From Caulobacterales bacterium (GTDB lineage Bacteria > Pseudomonadota > Alphaproteobacteria > Caulobacterales > Aquidulcibacteraceae), in NCBI GenBank assembly GCA_017303355.1, contig JAFLCU010000002.1:243501-307500 (forward strand): a DNA stretch of 64,000 nucleotides, in the 5' to 3' direction. Shown piece after piece: positions 35,736 through 45,230 of the stretch (position 1 is the first letter of the stretch; each line of letters opens with the position of its first letter). Under the pieces are notes generated by a model, which ran no database searches, had not been told where the DNA came from, and was given only the letters and a program-made list of their open reading frames with translations. Made by a program: the position numbers and the translations under genes.

Positions 35736-36400
35736 CTGCGCGCGAGCACGCGCTGGCGCAGCGAGGCGGTGAGGCCGCGGATGTCCGTCATCAGCGCGCG
35801 AATATCGCCGTTGTTGCGGTCGAGCGCGGCGAGGAAATCGCGCTGCTGCTGCTGCGCCAGCCAAATCTGGTTGCCGTCGATCAGCAGTGAAACGTCCACC
35901 ACCTTCCAGGCTTCGCCCGAGCGCAGCAGGCGCCATTGCACCGTGGTCGGACGGCCGCCGGCGCGCGGCGCGATTTCCGTCGTGACGATCACATCGCGCC
36001 CGGCCGTGCGCTCGACGGAATCCGTGACGCGGATGGCCGCGCCGCTGAAGCGGTCGAGCCGATCTTCATAGACCGCGATCGAGTAATCCTGGAACGCGCG
36101 CGTCCATTCGGCGCGCAATGCTGCATCCGAACGCAATTGCGCGCCGTATCGGCCGAGCACGAAGCTGGCGATGCGCGGCATGTCGGCGAAGCGCGCCATC
36201 AGCGTGTCGAATTGCTGGCGACGGGTGGTTGCGTTGACGCTGCGATCGCCCAAGGTGCGGAGCGCGGCGGACGCGTTGGCCTGTACGTATGTTTCAGCAT
36301 CGGCATTGCGCGCGGCGTGCGCGGGCGAGGCGATTGCGACCACGCCAAGCCCCATCATCCCAGCAAGGAATGCGGCGCGGGTTGTTTGGCGGGTGCTCAC
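35732..36400 (-). CDS. mlaC: MlaC-type phospholipid-binding periplasmic protein
   Basis: 222-residue periplasmic carrier of the Mla system (Ttg2D family), shuttling phospholipids between outer and inner membrane. Signal peptide about 1-29 (ending AHA). The family features are a helical start (ADAETYVQANASAALRTL), FVLGRYG, YEDRL and the strand DVSLLIDGNQIWLAQ. Four-base overlap with the upstream mlaA on the same strand, so mlaA-mlaC form an operon. The inner-membrane MlaFEDB genes are not in the window. Confidence 0.9.
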   Translation of the reverse strand: MSTRQTTRAAFLAGMMGLGVVAIASPAHAARNADAETYVQANASAALRTLGDRSVNATTRRQQFDTLMARFADMPRIASFVLGRYGAQLRSDAALRAEWTRAFQDYSIAVYEDRLDRFSGAAIRVTDSVERTAGRDVIVTTEIAPRAGGRPTTVQWRLLRSGEAWKVVDVSLLIDGNQIWLAQQQQRDFLAALDRNNGDIRALMTDIRGLTASLRQRVLARS

Positions 36401-37260
36401 TTTGTCTCTCCTTCGAGCTTGTCGGCGGATGTGGGTGCTGGTTCGCGTTTGGCCAAGATTAACGCGGCATAGTCGCGTTCGATTGAGCCAACCTGTGGCG
36501 GATTTTCCCCACTCTCCGGTTCGACCGGATCGGTGCTTTCCGGGATGTCATCGAAATCCGGCAAATCCTGGACGTCAGAGCGACCGTTTTGGATCGCGCT
36601 CTCGCGCAGCAAATTATACGACGAACGGATCGAGGTGTACGGATCGACCGAGTCCTGCAGATCGTCTACCGCTTCAATGACTTGCTCGCGCGCCGACAAC
36701 GCCGTCAGTGCGGTGCGGCTTGCACGATAAGCGTAGGCGTCATCGCCGCGCATCCATGTGAACGGATCGAACACCGTATCGACAACGCGGCCTGTCGTGT
36801 CGCGCAAATTGGTCGGGCCCATCAACGGCACGAAAATGTAGGGGCCTTCGTCGACGCCCCACACCGCGAGCGTTTGGCCGAAATCTTCGTCGTGCCGCTC
36901 AAGGCCCATGCCCGAGGCGGGGTCGAATAAGCCCGCGACTCCGATCGTCGTGTTCACGGCAAAGCGCGCGGCGGTTACGCCGCCGCGGCCGACCTCGCCT
37001 TGCAGCAGATCGTTGGCGAAGATCACGGGTCCGCGCAGGTTGCGCAGGAAATTGAGCACGCCTTGGCGCACGGGGCTCGGCGTCACGGCGCGATAGCCGC
37101 GCGCCACTGGCTCAAGCACGGCGCGATCGACGCTATCGTGAACCGCATACATGTCGCGGTTGAACCCCTCCCACGGATCGCCATCGTCATCCTGGGCGAA
37201 GGCCACGCTCGGAGCGGTCAGCGCCAAAGCTAGCGCCAAAATCGAGACTTTCCCCCGCAT
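36397..37260 (-). CDS. mlaA: MlaA/VacJ family protein without lipobox
   Basis: 287-residue MlaA (VacJ) homologue, the outer-membrane component that removes surface phospholipids. The core DPWEGFNRDMYAVHDSVD, LRGPVIFANDLLQG, FAVNTTIGVAGLFDPA and DEGPYIFVPLMGPTNLRDTTG is strongly typical. MlaA is normally a lipoprotein, but here the signal peptide (about 1-22, ending AFAQ) contains no cysteine and would be cut by signal peptidase I, so anchoring must occur otherwise. A C-terminal extension of about 50 acidic/Pro-rich residues follows the core. Its ATG lies close to an AT-rich promoter region with a CGGTTAA/TTTACCG near-repeat. Confidence 0.9.
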   Translation of the reverse strand: MRGKVSILALALALTAPSVAFAQDDDGDPWEGFNRDMYAVHDSVDRAVLEPVARGYRAVTPSPVRQGVLNFLRNLRGPVIFANDLLQGEVGRGGVTAARFAVNTTIGVAGLFDPASGMGLERHDEDFGQTLAVWGVDEGPYIFVPLMGPTNLRDTTGRVVDTVFDPFTWMRGDDAYAYRASRTALTALSAREQVIEAVDDLQDSVDPYTSIRSSYNLLRESAIQNGRSDVQDLPDFDDIPESTDPVEPESGENPPQVGSIERDYAALILAKREPAPTSADKLEGETK

Positions 37261-37513
37261 CTCCAGACTCCGAGCCCCTTTCTGAGGTTCACGGCAAATA
37301 ATGGCCCGATACGGTTAATCAACTTTACCGTAACGCCGGATGAACGCGGCGTTTGGCCGGCTGGCCGCGAATAATCTCAGGTAATCAACTGATTTTATTT
37401 CAAAAATCATGCTGGCGCGGCGTTCAGGTCACAGCCGACGATCTTTTTGCGCCCGCGAGAACGCGCGGTGCGCGTGAGGGGCTTCCGCTTGCAGTTTGGT
37501 TATGTCACATAAA

Positions 37514-37527
37514 GATATGTTTATATC
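37514..37527. promoter_or_regulatory. Dyad operator candidate of the ArsR-type regulator
   Basis: Perfect dyad GATAT-GTTT-ATATC, overlapped by a second dyad ATAAA-N6-TTTAT (37509-37524). It is an AT-rich island in GC-rich sequence directly before the ArsR-methyltransferase gene, and a TTGCAG at 37489-37494 gives a plausible -35. Placement fits autoregulation and control of the met operon. Confidence 0.5.
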
Positions 37528-37540
37528 TCCAACTCAGCCC

Positions 37541-38494
37541 GTGCCGGAACGCCGCGACGCCGAACGCGTCGTCGCCGCCTTGCGCGCGGCGGGGGAGCAG
37601 ACGCGGCTGCGGGCGCTGGCGCTGCTCACGGAGGGCGAACTGGCGGTAGGCGAACTGGCGCAGGCGCTGGGGCAAAGCCAGCCGCGCGTGAGCCGGCATC
37701 TGAAGCTGCTGACGGAAGCAGGCCTGGTCGAGCGCGCGCCGGAAGGCGCGTGGGTGTTCTATCGCTTGCCACGCGCACATACGACGGAGCGTCATCTCGC
37801 GGACGCGACGCTCTCCATGCTCGATCCAAGCGATCCGGTGTTGGCGCGCGATGTTGAGCGCCTGAATGAAATACGCGCCGCGCGTGACGATGCCGCCGCT
37901 GAATATTTCGAGCGCAACGCCGCCGATTGGGATCGCGTGCGTGCGCTGCATTTGCCTGAGACGGATATCGATAGCGCCGTGCTCGCGGCGGCGGGCGTTG
38001 GGCCGTTTGAATTGATGGTTGATGTCGGCGTCGGCCAGGGGCGGATGATTCAATTGTTCGCCGATCGCGTGCGCCGCGCCGAGGGCTTCGACACGTCGCG
38101 GCAGATGCTGGCGATTGCGCGCTCTTCGTTGGGCGATCTCAAATCAAAAGCGGCGGTGCGGTTTGGCGATGCGTATGCGCCGCCGGTCGAAGCGGGTGCG
38201 GCTGACCTCGTGACGATACATCAAGTGCTACATTTCCTGGCCGATCCAGGCCGCGCGATTGTGGAAGCGGTCCGTGCGCTGAAGCCTGGCGGGCGTTTGG
38301 TGATCGTCGATTTCGCGCCGCATGAATTGGAATTCCTGCGTGAAGAGCACGCGCATCGCCGGCTTGGTTTTGCGGACGCCGAGATCAGGGAATGGTGCGA
38401 TGCCGCCGGCATCGCGCAGGTGAAAGCCACAACGCTCGCGCCGGAGAAGCGTGGCGCGCTCACTGTGAAAATTTGGGCGGGGGACAAAGCATGA
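37541..38494 (+). CDS. ArsR-family HTH fused to SAM-dependent methyltransferase
   Basis: About 317 residues. An ArsR/SmtB winged helix (about 5-85, EQTRLRALALLTEGELAVGELAQALG then QPRVSRHLKLLTEAGLVERAPEGAWVFYRL) is fused to a class I methyltransferase fold (about 120-310) with motif I VDVGVGQGRM. No metal-binding ELCVC motif is present, so it is not a metal sensor. It heads the metF-metH operon with 4-base overlap to metF, which suggests regulation of methionine/SAM synthesis through the SAM- or SAH-binding domain (inference). ATGs at 37502 and 37517 are in frame but lie in or before the AT-rich dyad, so the GTG at 37541 was preferred; the start remains uncertain. Confidence 0.87.
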   Translation: MPERRDAERVVAALRAAGEQTRLRALALLTEGELAVGELAQALGQSQPRVSRHLKLLTEAGLVERAPEGAWVFYRLPRAHTTERHLADATLSMLDPSDPVLARDVERLNEIRAARDDAAAEYFERNAADWDRVRALHLPETDIDSAVLAAAGVGPFELMVDVGVGQGRMIQLFADRVRRAEGFDTSRQMLAIARSSLGDLKSKAAVRFGDAYAPPVEAGAADLVTIHQVLHFLADPGRAIVEAVRALKPGGRLVIVDFAPHELEFLREEHAHRRLGFADAEIREWCDAAGIAQVKATTLAPEKRGALTVKIWAGDKA

Positions 38495-39399
38495 GCGCGC
38501 ACGCGCACAATCTGATCGCGGAGGCGGCCGAACGCATGGGCAGCCCGCGCGTGTCGTTCGAGTTCTTCCCGCCGAAAACGGAAGTGCTTGAGGCGCAGCT
38601 CTGGGACTCGATCCGCAAGCTTGAGCCGCTCAATCCAAGCTTCGTCTCGGTGACATACGGCGCGGGCGGCTCCACGCGCGATCGCACGCACCGCACGGTG
38701 GCGCGCATCGTGGAAGAAACCACACTGAAGCCGGCCGCGCACCTCACCTGCGTTGGCGCCAGCCGCGACGAGATCGACAGCGTGCTGCGCGATTATTGGA
38801 GCGCGGGCGTGCGCCACATCGTGGCGCTGCGCGGCGATCCGCCTGGCGGCGTCGGCACAGCCTATGCGCCGCATCCGGAAGGCTATGCGAGCGCGATCGA
38901 TCTGGTCGAGGGCGCCAAGCGCGTCGGCGCCTTTGAGATATCGGTGGCGGTGCATCCGGAAAAGCATCCGGCATCGCTGACCTGGGCGCACGATGTCGAG
39001 AATTTCAAGCGCAAGCTTGAAGCGGGCGCCACGCGCGGCATTTCGCAATTCTTCTTCGACGCGGATGTTTTCCTGCGTTTCCGCGACCGCTTGGCCAGCG
39101 CTGGCGTTACGGCCCCGATTCTGCCGGGCATCATGCCGGTCACGAACGTGAAGGGTCTGCGCAAAATGGCCGAAGGCTGCGGCGCGACGCTGCCGGCTTG
39201 GCTCATTCGCTTGTTCGATGGCTTGGATGACGATCCAGACACGCGCCGCTTAGTGACGGCGGCGACCACGGCGCAGCTCTGCGCGCAGCTTGCGGCGGAA
39301 GGCGTCGAGGATTTTCATTTCTACACGCTGAACCGGGCTGATCTCACGCTGGCGATCTGCCGGATTCTGGGCGTGCGTGTGCAGGAGCAAGCGGCATGA
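38491..39399 (+). CDS. metF: Methylenetetrahydrofolate reductase MetF
   Basis: FAD-dependent TIM-barrel enzyme of 302 residues that reduces 5,10-methylene- to 5-methyl-THF, the methyl donor for MetH. Typical stretches: VSFEFFPPKT with the catalytic Glu near residue 28, VSVTYGAGGS, HLTCVG, IVALRGDPP, FFFDAD and ILPGIMP. The start overlaps the regulator's stop (ATGA) and the end overlaps metH1 by four bases. Confidence 0.95.
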   Translation: MSAHAHNLIAEAAERMGSPRVSFEFFPPKTEVLEAQLWDSIRKLEPLNPSFVSVTYGAGGSTRDRTHRTVARIVEETTLKPAAHLTCVGASRDEIDSVLRDYWSAGVRHIVALRGDPPGGVGTAYAPHPEGYASAIDLVEGAKRVGAFEISVAVHPEKHPASLTWAHDVENFKRKLEAGATRGISQFFFDADVFLRFRDRLASAGVTAPILPGIMPVTNVKGLRKMAEGCGATLPAWLIRLFDGLDDDPDTRRLVTAATTAQLCAQLAAEGVEDFHFYTLNRADLTLAICRILGVRVQEQAA

Positions 39400-40457
39400 A
39401 CCGCGATCAACGTATCGCCGCGCTGAACGCCGAAATGGGCAAGCGCATCTTGACGCTCGACGGCTCGATGGGGGCGTATCTGCAGGGCTTTGGTCTGACG
39501 ACCAATGATTTCCACGGCACGCGCTTCATCGAGCATCCGATGTCGCTGAAAGGCAACAACGATCTGCTGGTGCTGACGCAGCCGGAGACGATCACGAAGG
39601 TGCACAACGCTTATCTTGATGCGGGCGTCGATATCATCAGTACGAACACGTTTTCCGCGACGCGGATCAGCCAGGCGGAATACGCGCTGGAAGATGTCGT
39701 CTATGAGATCAATGTCGAAGCCGCGCAGCTCGCGCGCGCGACGTGTGATGCGTTCGAGGCCAAGGATGGCCGCCCGCGCGCCGTAGCCGGTGCGATTGGG
39801 CCGACGACGAAATTGCTTTCGATGTCGCCGGAGGTTGGTGATCCCGGCCGTCGTGACAGCGATTTCGACACGATGGCGAAAGGCTATGAGGAGCAAATCC
39901 TGGGCCTGATCGAAGGCGGCGCCGATATCCTGTTGATCGAAACCATAACGGACACGCTGAACGCCAAGTCCGCGCTGTGGGCGGCATGGGAGGCGTTCGA
40001 TAAGACGGGTGTGGAACTGCCGCTCTGGATCAGCGGCACGATCACGGATCGCTCGGGCCGTACGCTGTCAGGGCAGACGGTGGAGGCGTTCTACAATTCG
40101 CTGCGCCACGCCAATCTTTGGGCGATCGGCCTGAATTGCGCGCTCGGCCCGCAGGACATGCGCGCGTTCCTCGCCGATCTCGCGCGTGTCGCCGAATGCG
40201 CGGTGAGCGCCTATCCGAACGCCGGTTTGCCGAACGCGATGGGCGCGTATGACGAGACGCCGCATTCGATGGAAGCGCATTACGCCGAATGGGCGCGCGC
40301 TGGTTTGCTCAATATCGCCGGCGGCTGCTGCGGCACGACGCCGGAGCATATCGCGCACATGCGCCACGCCGTCGAAGGCGTGGTGCCGCGCGCGATCCCG
40401 GCGCGGGATGCGCGGCTGCGGCTGGCGGGGCTGGAGCCGTTTACGGCGGCGGCGTAA
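39396..40457 (+). CDS. metH: Methionine synthase, homocysteine-binding half (split MetH, part 1)
   Basis: 353 residues corresponding to the N-terminal homocysteine/zinc module of cobalamin-dependent methionine synthase. Seen are [14 protein letters not shown], a GLNCALGP strand with the first zinc Cys, and the C-terminal [11 protein letters not shown] with the other two. The remaining MetH modules are encoded by 41714-44368, so the enzyme works as two polypeptides. The split itself is a natural arrangement, since this gene ends cleanly after the domain. It overlaps metF by four bases. Confidence 0.93.
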   Translation: MNRDQRIAALNAEMGKRILTLDGSMGAYLQGFGLTTNDFHGTRFIEHPMSLKGNNDLLVLTQPETITKVHNAYLDAGVDIISTNTFSATRISQAEYALEDVVYEINVEAAQLARATCDAFEAKDGRPRAVAGAIGPTTKLLSMSPEVGDPGRRDSDFDTMAKGYEEQILGLIEGGADILLIETITDTLNAKSALWAAWEAFDKTGVELPLWISGTITDRSGRTLSGQTVEAFYNSLRHANLWAIGLNCALGPQDMRAFLADLARVAECAVSAYPNAGLPNAMGAYDETPHSMEAHYAEWARAGLLNIAGGCCGTTPEHIAHMRHAVEGVVPRAIPARDARLRLAGLEPFTAAA

Positions 40458-40465
40458 GGAGCTAT

Positions 40466-40493
40466 TCTAGAAATTGAAATTGAAGTCTAGAAA
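40466..40493. promoter_or_regulatory. Palindromic operator of the vapBC module
   Basis: Perfect 7-bp inverted repeat TTCTAGA (40466-40472) and TCTAGAA (40487-40493) separated by an AT-rich 14-base spacer, in the 48-base gap between metH1 and vapB. Toxin-antitoxin pairs of this class repress their own promoter through such dyads. Confidence 0.7.
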
Positions 40494-40505
40494 GATGCGC
40501 CAAAG

Positions 40506-40763
40506 ATGGGATTAAGCATTAAAAATGAAGACGTTGAGGCCAGGGTGCGAAAACTGGCGGAGGCAACCGGGCTCGGCGTGACCGAAGCGATCGACGATGC
40601 GGTGCGGCGGCGTCTGCAAGCGCTGGAGCATGACCAGGAGACGGAGCGGGCGCGTCTGCATGCGGCGATCGAGACGATCCGCGCCAAATTCGGCCCCTTT
40701 CCGCCGCTCGATCAGGAAGCGATCGACGAGGAAATGTATGATGAAAATGGCCTGCCGCGATGA
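40506..40763 (+). CDS. vapB: VapB-family antitoxin (PSK_trans_fac type)
   Basis: 85-residue antitoxin. The N-terminal ribbon-helix-helix part (MGLSIKNEDVEARVRKLAE) resembles the Rv0623/VapB type, and the C-terminal tail with FPPLDQEAIDEEMYDENGLPR would wrap the toxin. The stop overlaps the vapC start by four bases. It should neutralise VapC and, with it, bind the dyad upstream. Confidence 0.92.
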   Translation: MGLSIKNEDVEARVRKLAEATGLGVTEAIDDAVRRRLQALEHDQETERARLHAAIETIRAKFGPFPPLDQEAIDEEMYDENGLPR

Positions 40764-41155
40764 TTGTCCTGGATACGTCGGCAATAATCGCGCTGCTTAA
40801 CGCCGAGCCGGAGGCGTTGGCGATGGAAGCGGCGCTCGCCGCGGACAAAGATCGCTGCATCTCCGCCGCCTCGCTTGTCGAGACAACGATGGTCGCAAGT
40901 CGCTGGGGCGATCTTGCCGCGACGGCCGGCATTGATGCATTGCTGGCGGCCCTGGAGATCGAAGTCGCGCCGTTCGATGTGGCGCAACTCGCTCTGGCGC
41001 GGCAAGCGTTCCTGAAATTCGGCAAGGGGCGAGGCCATCCCGCCCAACTCAACATTTGTGATTGCTTTTCTTACGCGCTGGCGAAGTCGCGCGATGCGCC
41101 GTTGCTGTTCAAGGGCAAAGATTTTCCGCACACAGATATCACGGCGGCGGCGTAG
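40760..41155 (+). CDS. vapC: VapC-family PIN-domain ribonuclease toxin
   Basis: 131-residue PIN-domain toxin that cleaves RNA, in this family often tRNAs or rRNA. All four acidic catalytic residues are visible: Asp5 in VLDTSAI, Glu41 in SLVETTM, Asp101 in NICDCFSYA and Asp121 in FKGKDFP, so the toxin looks intact. Translation is coupled to vapB. The next gene begins one base after its stop. Confidence 0.93.
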   Translation: MIVLDTSAIIALLNAEPEALAMEAALAADKDRCISAASLVETTMVASRWGDLAATAGIDALLAALEIEVAPFDVAQLALARQAFLKFGKGRGHPAQLNICDCFSYALAKSRDAPLLFKGKDFPHTDITAAA

Positions 41156-41156
41156 C

Positions 41157-41717
41157 ATGAGCAAAACATATGACGCGCTCGACGATCGTTTGATCGGCTT
41201 CATCCGCGCGCAAAAGATGTTCTTCGTGGCGACAGCGCCGTTGTCGACCGAGGGGCATGTGAACATGTCGCCGAAAGGCTATGACAGCTTCGCCATTCTC
41301 GACGCCAACACAGTCGCCTATCTCGATCTCGGCGGTTCGGGCGTGGAGACGATCGCGCATGTGCGCGAAAATGAGCGTATCACGATCATGTTTTGCGCGT
41401 TCGAAGGCGCGGCGAATATCTTGCGTCTGTACGGACGCGGCGAAGCGGTGTGTATGGGCGAGCCTGGCTTTGATGCGCTCATGGCGCTATTCCCGACCTT
41501 CGATCGCGCCCGCGCGGTGATCCGCATTCAGGTTGATCGGATCGCCGACAGCTGCGGGTGGGGTGTGCCCTTCTATGAATTCCGCGGCGAGCGTGAGCAA
41601 TTGCGCCGCTGGGTCGAGGCGCGCCCGATCGAGGAATGGGCGGAGCGCCGCTATGCGAGCAATGGGCAAAGCATTGACGGCCTGACCGGGCTGGTGAAAC
41701 CGGAACCGCGCTCATGA
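41157..41717 (+). CDS. Pyridoxamine 5'-phosphate oxidase family flavoprotein
   Basis: 186-residue protein with the split-barrel FMN fold of the PNPOx family. The first strand region has [20 protein letters not shown], and [24 protein letters not shown] is characteristic of FMN or F420-type split barrels. No signal or membrane part. It lies between vapC and the second metH half, overlapping the latter by four bases (ATGA). Substrate unknown. A link to cobalamin reactivation or to methionine synthase is possible only by position. Confidence 0.88.
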   Translation: MSKTYDALDDRLIGFIRAQKMFFVATAPLSTEGHVNMSPKGYDSFAILDANTVAYLDLGGSGVETIAHVRENERITIMFCAFEGAANILRLYGRGEAVCMGEPGFDALMALFPTFDRARAVIRIQVDRIADSCGWGVPFYEFRGEREQLRRWVEARPIEEWAERRYASNGQSIDGLTGLVKPEPRS

Positions 41718-44368
41718 CCGAGGCGACAAACCTCTTCGCCAATTTCGTCATCGTCGGTGAGCGCACCAACGTCACCGGCTCGGCGAAGTTTCGCAAGCTG
41801 ATCGAGGCGGACAATTATCCGGCCGCACTCGATGTGGCGCGTCAGCAGGTCGAAAGCGGCGCCAATGTGCTCGACGTGAACGTCGACGCGGCTTTGATCG
41901 ATGGGCCGGCGGCAATGAAGCGCTTTCTCAATCTGATCGCGTCCGAGCCGGATATCGCGAAGATTCCGCTGATGATCGACAGCTCCAAATGGGAGGTGAT
42001 CGAGGCGGGGCTGAAATGCGCGCAGGGCAAGTCGATCGTGAACTCGATTTCGCTGAAGGAAGGCGAGGCGGCGTTCTTGTATCACGCACGCAAAGTCCGC
42101 CGCTTTGGCGCCGCCGCCGTGGTGATGGCGTTCGATGAGGCGGGGCAGGCGGATACGGCCAGGCGCAAGATCGATATCTGCACGCGCGCGTACAAATTGC
42201 TCGTGGACAATGGCTTCCCGGCCGAAGACATCATCTTCGATCCGAACATTTTCGCGGTCGCGACCGGTATCGAGGAGCACGCCGATTACGCCAAGGATTT
42301 CTTCGAGGCGACGGCTTATATCCGTTCTGAATTGAAGGGCGCGCACGTTTCGGGCGGCGTCTCGAACGTGTCGTTCTCGTTCCGCGGCAATGAGCCGGTG
42401 CGCGAAGCGATGCACGCCGTGTTCCTCTATCACGCCATCCGCGCCGGCATGGACATGGGCATCGTCAACGCCGGTTCGCTGACGCTTTACGATGATGTCG
42501 AGCCGGAATTGCGCGAGCGCGTCGAAGACGTGCTGCTCAATCGCCGCGATGACGCAACGGAGCGCTTGCTGGATATCGCCGAAGCGGCGAAGGCGGGCGG
42601 CAAGAAGAAGGACGCGGAGCGCGATCTTTCGTGGCGTCAGACGCCGGTGAAGGATCGGCTCGCGCATGCGCTGGTGCATGGGATCAATGAATTCATTGTC
42701 GAGGACACCGAGGAAGCGCGTCAGCAGGTCGAGCGGCCGCTGCATGTGATCGAAGGTCCGCTGATGGACGGCATGTCCATCGTCGGTGATCTCTTCGGCG
42801 CGGGGAAAATGTTCCTGCCGCAAGTGGTGAAGTCCGCGCGCGTGATGAAGCAGGCCGTCGCCTATCTCTTGCCCTTCATGGAGGAAGAGAAAGAGCGCAC
42901 CGGCATGGCCGGCAAATCCAACGGCAAGATCGTGATGGCGACCGTGAAGGGCGACGTGCACGATATCGGCAAGAATATCGTTGGCGTCGTGCTGCAATGT
43001 AACGGCTACGAGATCGATGATCTCGGCGTGATGGTCCCGTGCGACAAAATCTTGGAGCGCGCGAAGGAGATCGGCGCGGATGCGATTGGGCTTTCGGGAC
43101 TGATTACGCCGTCGCTTGATGAGATGGTGTTTGTCGCGAGCGAAATGCAGCGTCTGGGCATGAATTTACCGCTGCTGATCGGCGGCGCGACCACCTCGCG
43201 CACGCACACGGCGGTGAAGATCGCGCCAGCGTATGCGGGGCCGACGATTTACGTGACCGATGCGTCGCGCGCCGTGCCCGTGGTGCAGAAGCTGCTCGGC
43301 CAGGAGCGCGATAAGCTCGTCTCGGAAACGAAGGCGGAATACGACGCGGCGCGCGAGAGCTATTTCGCGGGCCAAGATCGCCGCCCGCGTCTGCCGATCG
43401 CGAAGGCGCGCGAGCGTGGCGCGAAGCTTGAGTTCAAGCCTGTTAAGCCCAGCTTCCTCGGCGTGCGCGAGTTCAAGAATTTTCCGCTCGAAGAGCTCGT
43501 GCCCTACATCGATTGGACGCCGTTCTTTGCCTCGTGGGAGCTGATTGGCCGCTATCCGGCGATCCTCGAAGACGACATTGTCGGCGAAGCCGCGCGCAAT
43601 CTTTATCGCGACGCGCGTGCGATGCTGGACCAGTTGGTGGCGGAGAAGTGGGTGACGGCGTCCGGCGTCATCGGCTTCTGGCCGGCGAACGCGCAAGGCG
43701 ACGACATCGTGCTCTGGCAAGATGAAACACGCAGCGCCGAGCTCGCGCGCTTGCACACGCTGCGCCAGCAAATGGACAAGGGCGAGGGCAAGCCGAATTA
43801 CGCGCTCTCGGATTTCGTGGCGCCCAAGGGGGACGATTATGTCGGTGCGTTCGCGGTGACGGCGGGGATTGGCGAGGAAGAGGTCGCGATCCGCTTCAAG
43901 CGCGCGAATGACGATTATTCCGCGATCCTGGCGCAAGCTTTGTGCGACCGCTTGGCCGAGGCGTTCGCCGAAGCGATGCACGCGAAAGTGCGCAAGGAGC
44001 TGTGGGGCTACGCGTCGGACGAAGCGCTCGGCTACGACGATCTGATCGCGGAAAAGTACAAAGGCATCCGTCCCGCGCCCGGCTATCCCGCGCAGCCCGA
44101 TCACACCGAGAAGCGCACCATCTTCGATTTGCTTGAGGTGAAGCAGCGTGCAGGCATCGATCTCACCGAGAGCATGGCGATGACGCCGCCGTCTTCGGTG
44201 AGCGGGCTCTATTTCGCGCATCCACAGGCGGAATATTTCGGCGTCGGCAAGATCGATCGCGATCAGGTAGAGGATTATGCGCGCCGCAAAGGCTGGGATA
44301 TCGCGATGGCCGAGCGTTGGCTGTCGCCAATCTTGAGCTATGATCCGCTGCTGAAGGCTGCGGGCTAG
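41714..44368 (+). CDS. metH: Methionine synthase, folate/cobalamin/activation half (split MetH, part 2)
   Basis: 884 residues with three modules. The pterin-binding barrel (about 10-280) has [12 protein letters not shown] and MIDSSKWEV. The cobalamin module (about 300-530) has the DxHxxG motif as [11 protein letters not shown] (His about 415) and the SGL / [14 protein letters not shown] lower face. The AdoMet activation domain (about 560-880) has [12 protein letters not shown] near 787 for SAM binding. Together with the first half it makes a complete MetH. ATGA overlap with the PNPOx-like gene. Confidence 0.95.
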   Translation: MTEATNLFANFVIVGERTNVTGSAKFRKLIEADNYPAALDVARQQVESGANVLDVNVDAALIDGPAAMKRFLNLIASEPDIAKIPLMIDSSKWEVIEAGLKCAQGKSIVNSISLKEGEAAFLYHARKVRRFGAAAVVMAFDEAGQADTARRKIDICTRAYKLLVDNGFPAEDIIFDPNIFAVATGIEEHADYAKDFFEATAYIRSELKGAHVSGGVSNVSFSFRGNEPVREAMHAVFLYHAIRAGMDMGIVNAGSLTLYDDVEPELRERVEDVLLNRRDDATERLLDIAEAAKAGGKKKDAERDLSWRQTPVKDRLAHALVHGINEFIVEDTEEARQQVERPLHVIEGPLMDGMSIVGDLFGAGKMFLPQVVKSARVMKQAVAYLLPFMEEEKERTGMAGKSNGKIVMATVKGDVHDIGKNIVGVVLQCNGYEIDDLGVMVPCDKILERAKEIGADAIGLSGLITPSLDEMVFVASEMQRLGMNLPLLIGGATTSRTHTAVKIAPAYAGPTIYVTDASRAVPVVQKLLGQERDKLVSETKAEYDAARESYFAGQDRRPRLPIAKARERGAKLEFKPVKPSFLGVREFKNFPLEELVPYIDWTPFFASWELIGRYPAILEDDIVGEAARNLYRDARAMLDQLVAEKWVTASGVIGFWPANAQGDDIVLWQDETRSAELARLHTLRQQMDKGEGKPNYALSDFVAPKGDDYVGAFAVTAGIGEEEVAIRFKRANDDYSAILAQALCDRLAEAFAEAMHAKVRKELWGYASDEALGYDDLIAEKYKGIRPAPGYPAQPDHTEKRTIFDLLEVKQRAGIDLTESMAMTPPSSVSGLYFAHPQAEYFGVGKIDRDQVEDYARRKGWDIAMAERWLSPILSYDPLLKAAG

Positions 44369-44390
44369 GCGCCCGCGCAAGGGATCGCTC

Positions 44391-45230
44391 ATGTCCGGTG
44401 CGCCGATTCAGAAGGAATATTGGAACGGGCCGGTCGGCGATCAGTGGGCCACGCACGCTGCGCGCATAGATGCGATGCTGCGCCCGATGACCGATGATGC
44501 GCTAAAGCGCGCCGCGCTACGGCCCGGCGCTCATGTGCTCGACATCGGTTGCGGCGCGGGCGCGACCAGTCTGCGCATGGCGGAAACTGTGCGGCCGGGC
44601 GGCTCCGTTACGGGCGTCGATATTTCGGCGCCGCTGCTTCAAGTCGCGAGGGCGCGCGCCGCGAACACGGATGCGCCCGTGACGTTCGTTGAGGCGGACG
44701 CAAGCACGGCGCAATTCGATCAGCGCTTCGACGCGGCATTCTCACGTTTCGGTGTGATGTTTTTCGAACAGCCCAGTGCTGCGTTTGCAAACATTCGACG
44801 TCAAATGCGAAGCGGCGCGCGGCTGACATTCGTAAGTTGGCGCCCTGTATTTGAGAACGGGTGGGCGATGACGCCGATCGAGGCGATCGAGCCAATGTTC
44901 GACACCCCGTGGACGCCGCCAAATCCAGATGTGCCTGGCCCGTTCGGCTTGTCTGATCCCGAGAAGATCGAGCGCGTGCTCTCGCAGGCCGGCTGGACCG
45001 ATATCGCGATCACCCGCTGGGACGGCCACAACATCATCGCTGGCGGCGTGGGGCTGGAGGAAAGCGCGGATTTCTTGATCCGCATCGGCCCATGCGCGCG
45101 CGCCATCAATGAGCGCGGGCTGGATGTGGCGGAGGTGCGCCGGCGGCTCGTCGATAAGCTCGCGCCGCTGCACGACGGAACCGGCGTCGCGCTCTCGGCG
45201 GCATGCTGGCTGGTTTCGGCCGCAGGGTGA
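44391..45230 (+). CDS. Class I SAM-dependent methyltransferase
   Basis: 279-residue methyltransferase of the UbiE/MenG-like class with motif I VLDIGCGAGAT (49-59), the acidic loop VTGVDIS and a later GARLTFVSWRP. It follows metH2 by 22 bases with an AAGGGA ribosome binding site, so it may belong to the operon as a user of SAM. Substrate unknown. Confidence 0.85.
   Translation: MSGAPIQKEYWNGPVGDQWATHAARIDAMLRPMTDDALKRAALRPGAHVLDIGCGAGATSLRMAETVRPGGSVTGVDISAPLLQVARARAANTDAPVTFVEADASTAQFDQRFDAAFSRFGVMFFEQPSAAFANIRRQMRSGARLTFVSWRPVFENGWAMTPIEAIEPMFDTPWTPPNPDVPGPFGLSDPEKIERVLSQAGWTDIAITRWDGHNIIAGGVGLEESADFLIRIGPCARAINERGLDVAEVRRRLVDKLAPLHDGTGVALSAACWLVSAAG

Noticed and set aside
39396..44368. metH split as a pseudogene or frameshift
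   Set aside because: Each half ends and starts cleanly at domain borders and all motifs are intact; split MetH is a natural arrangement.
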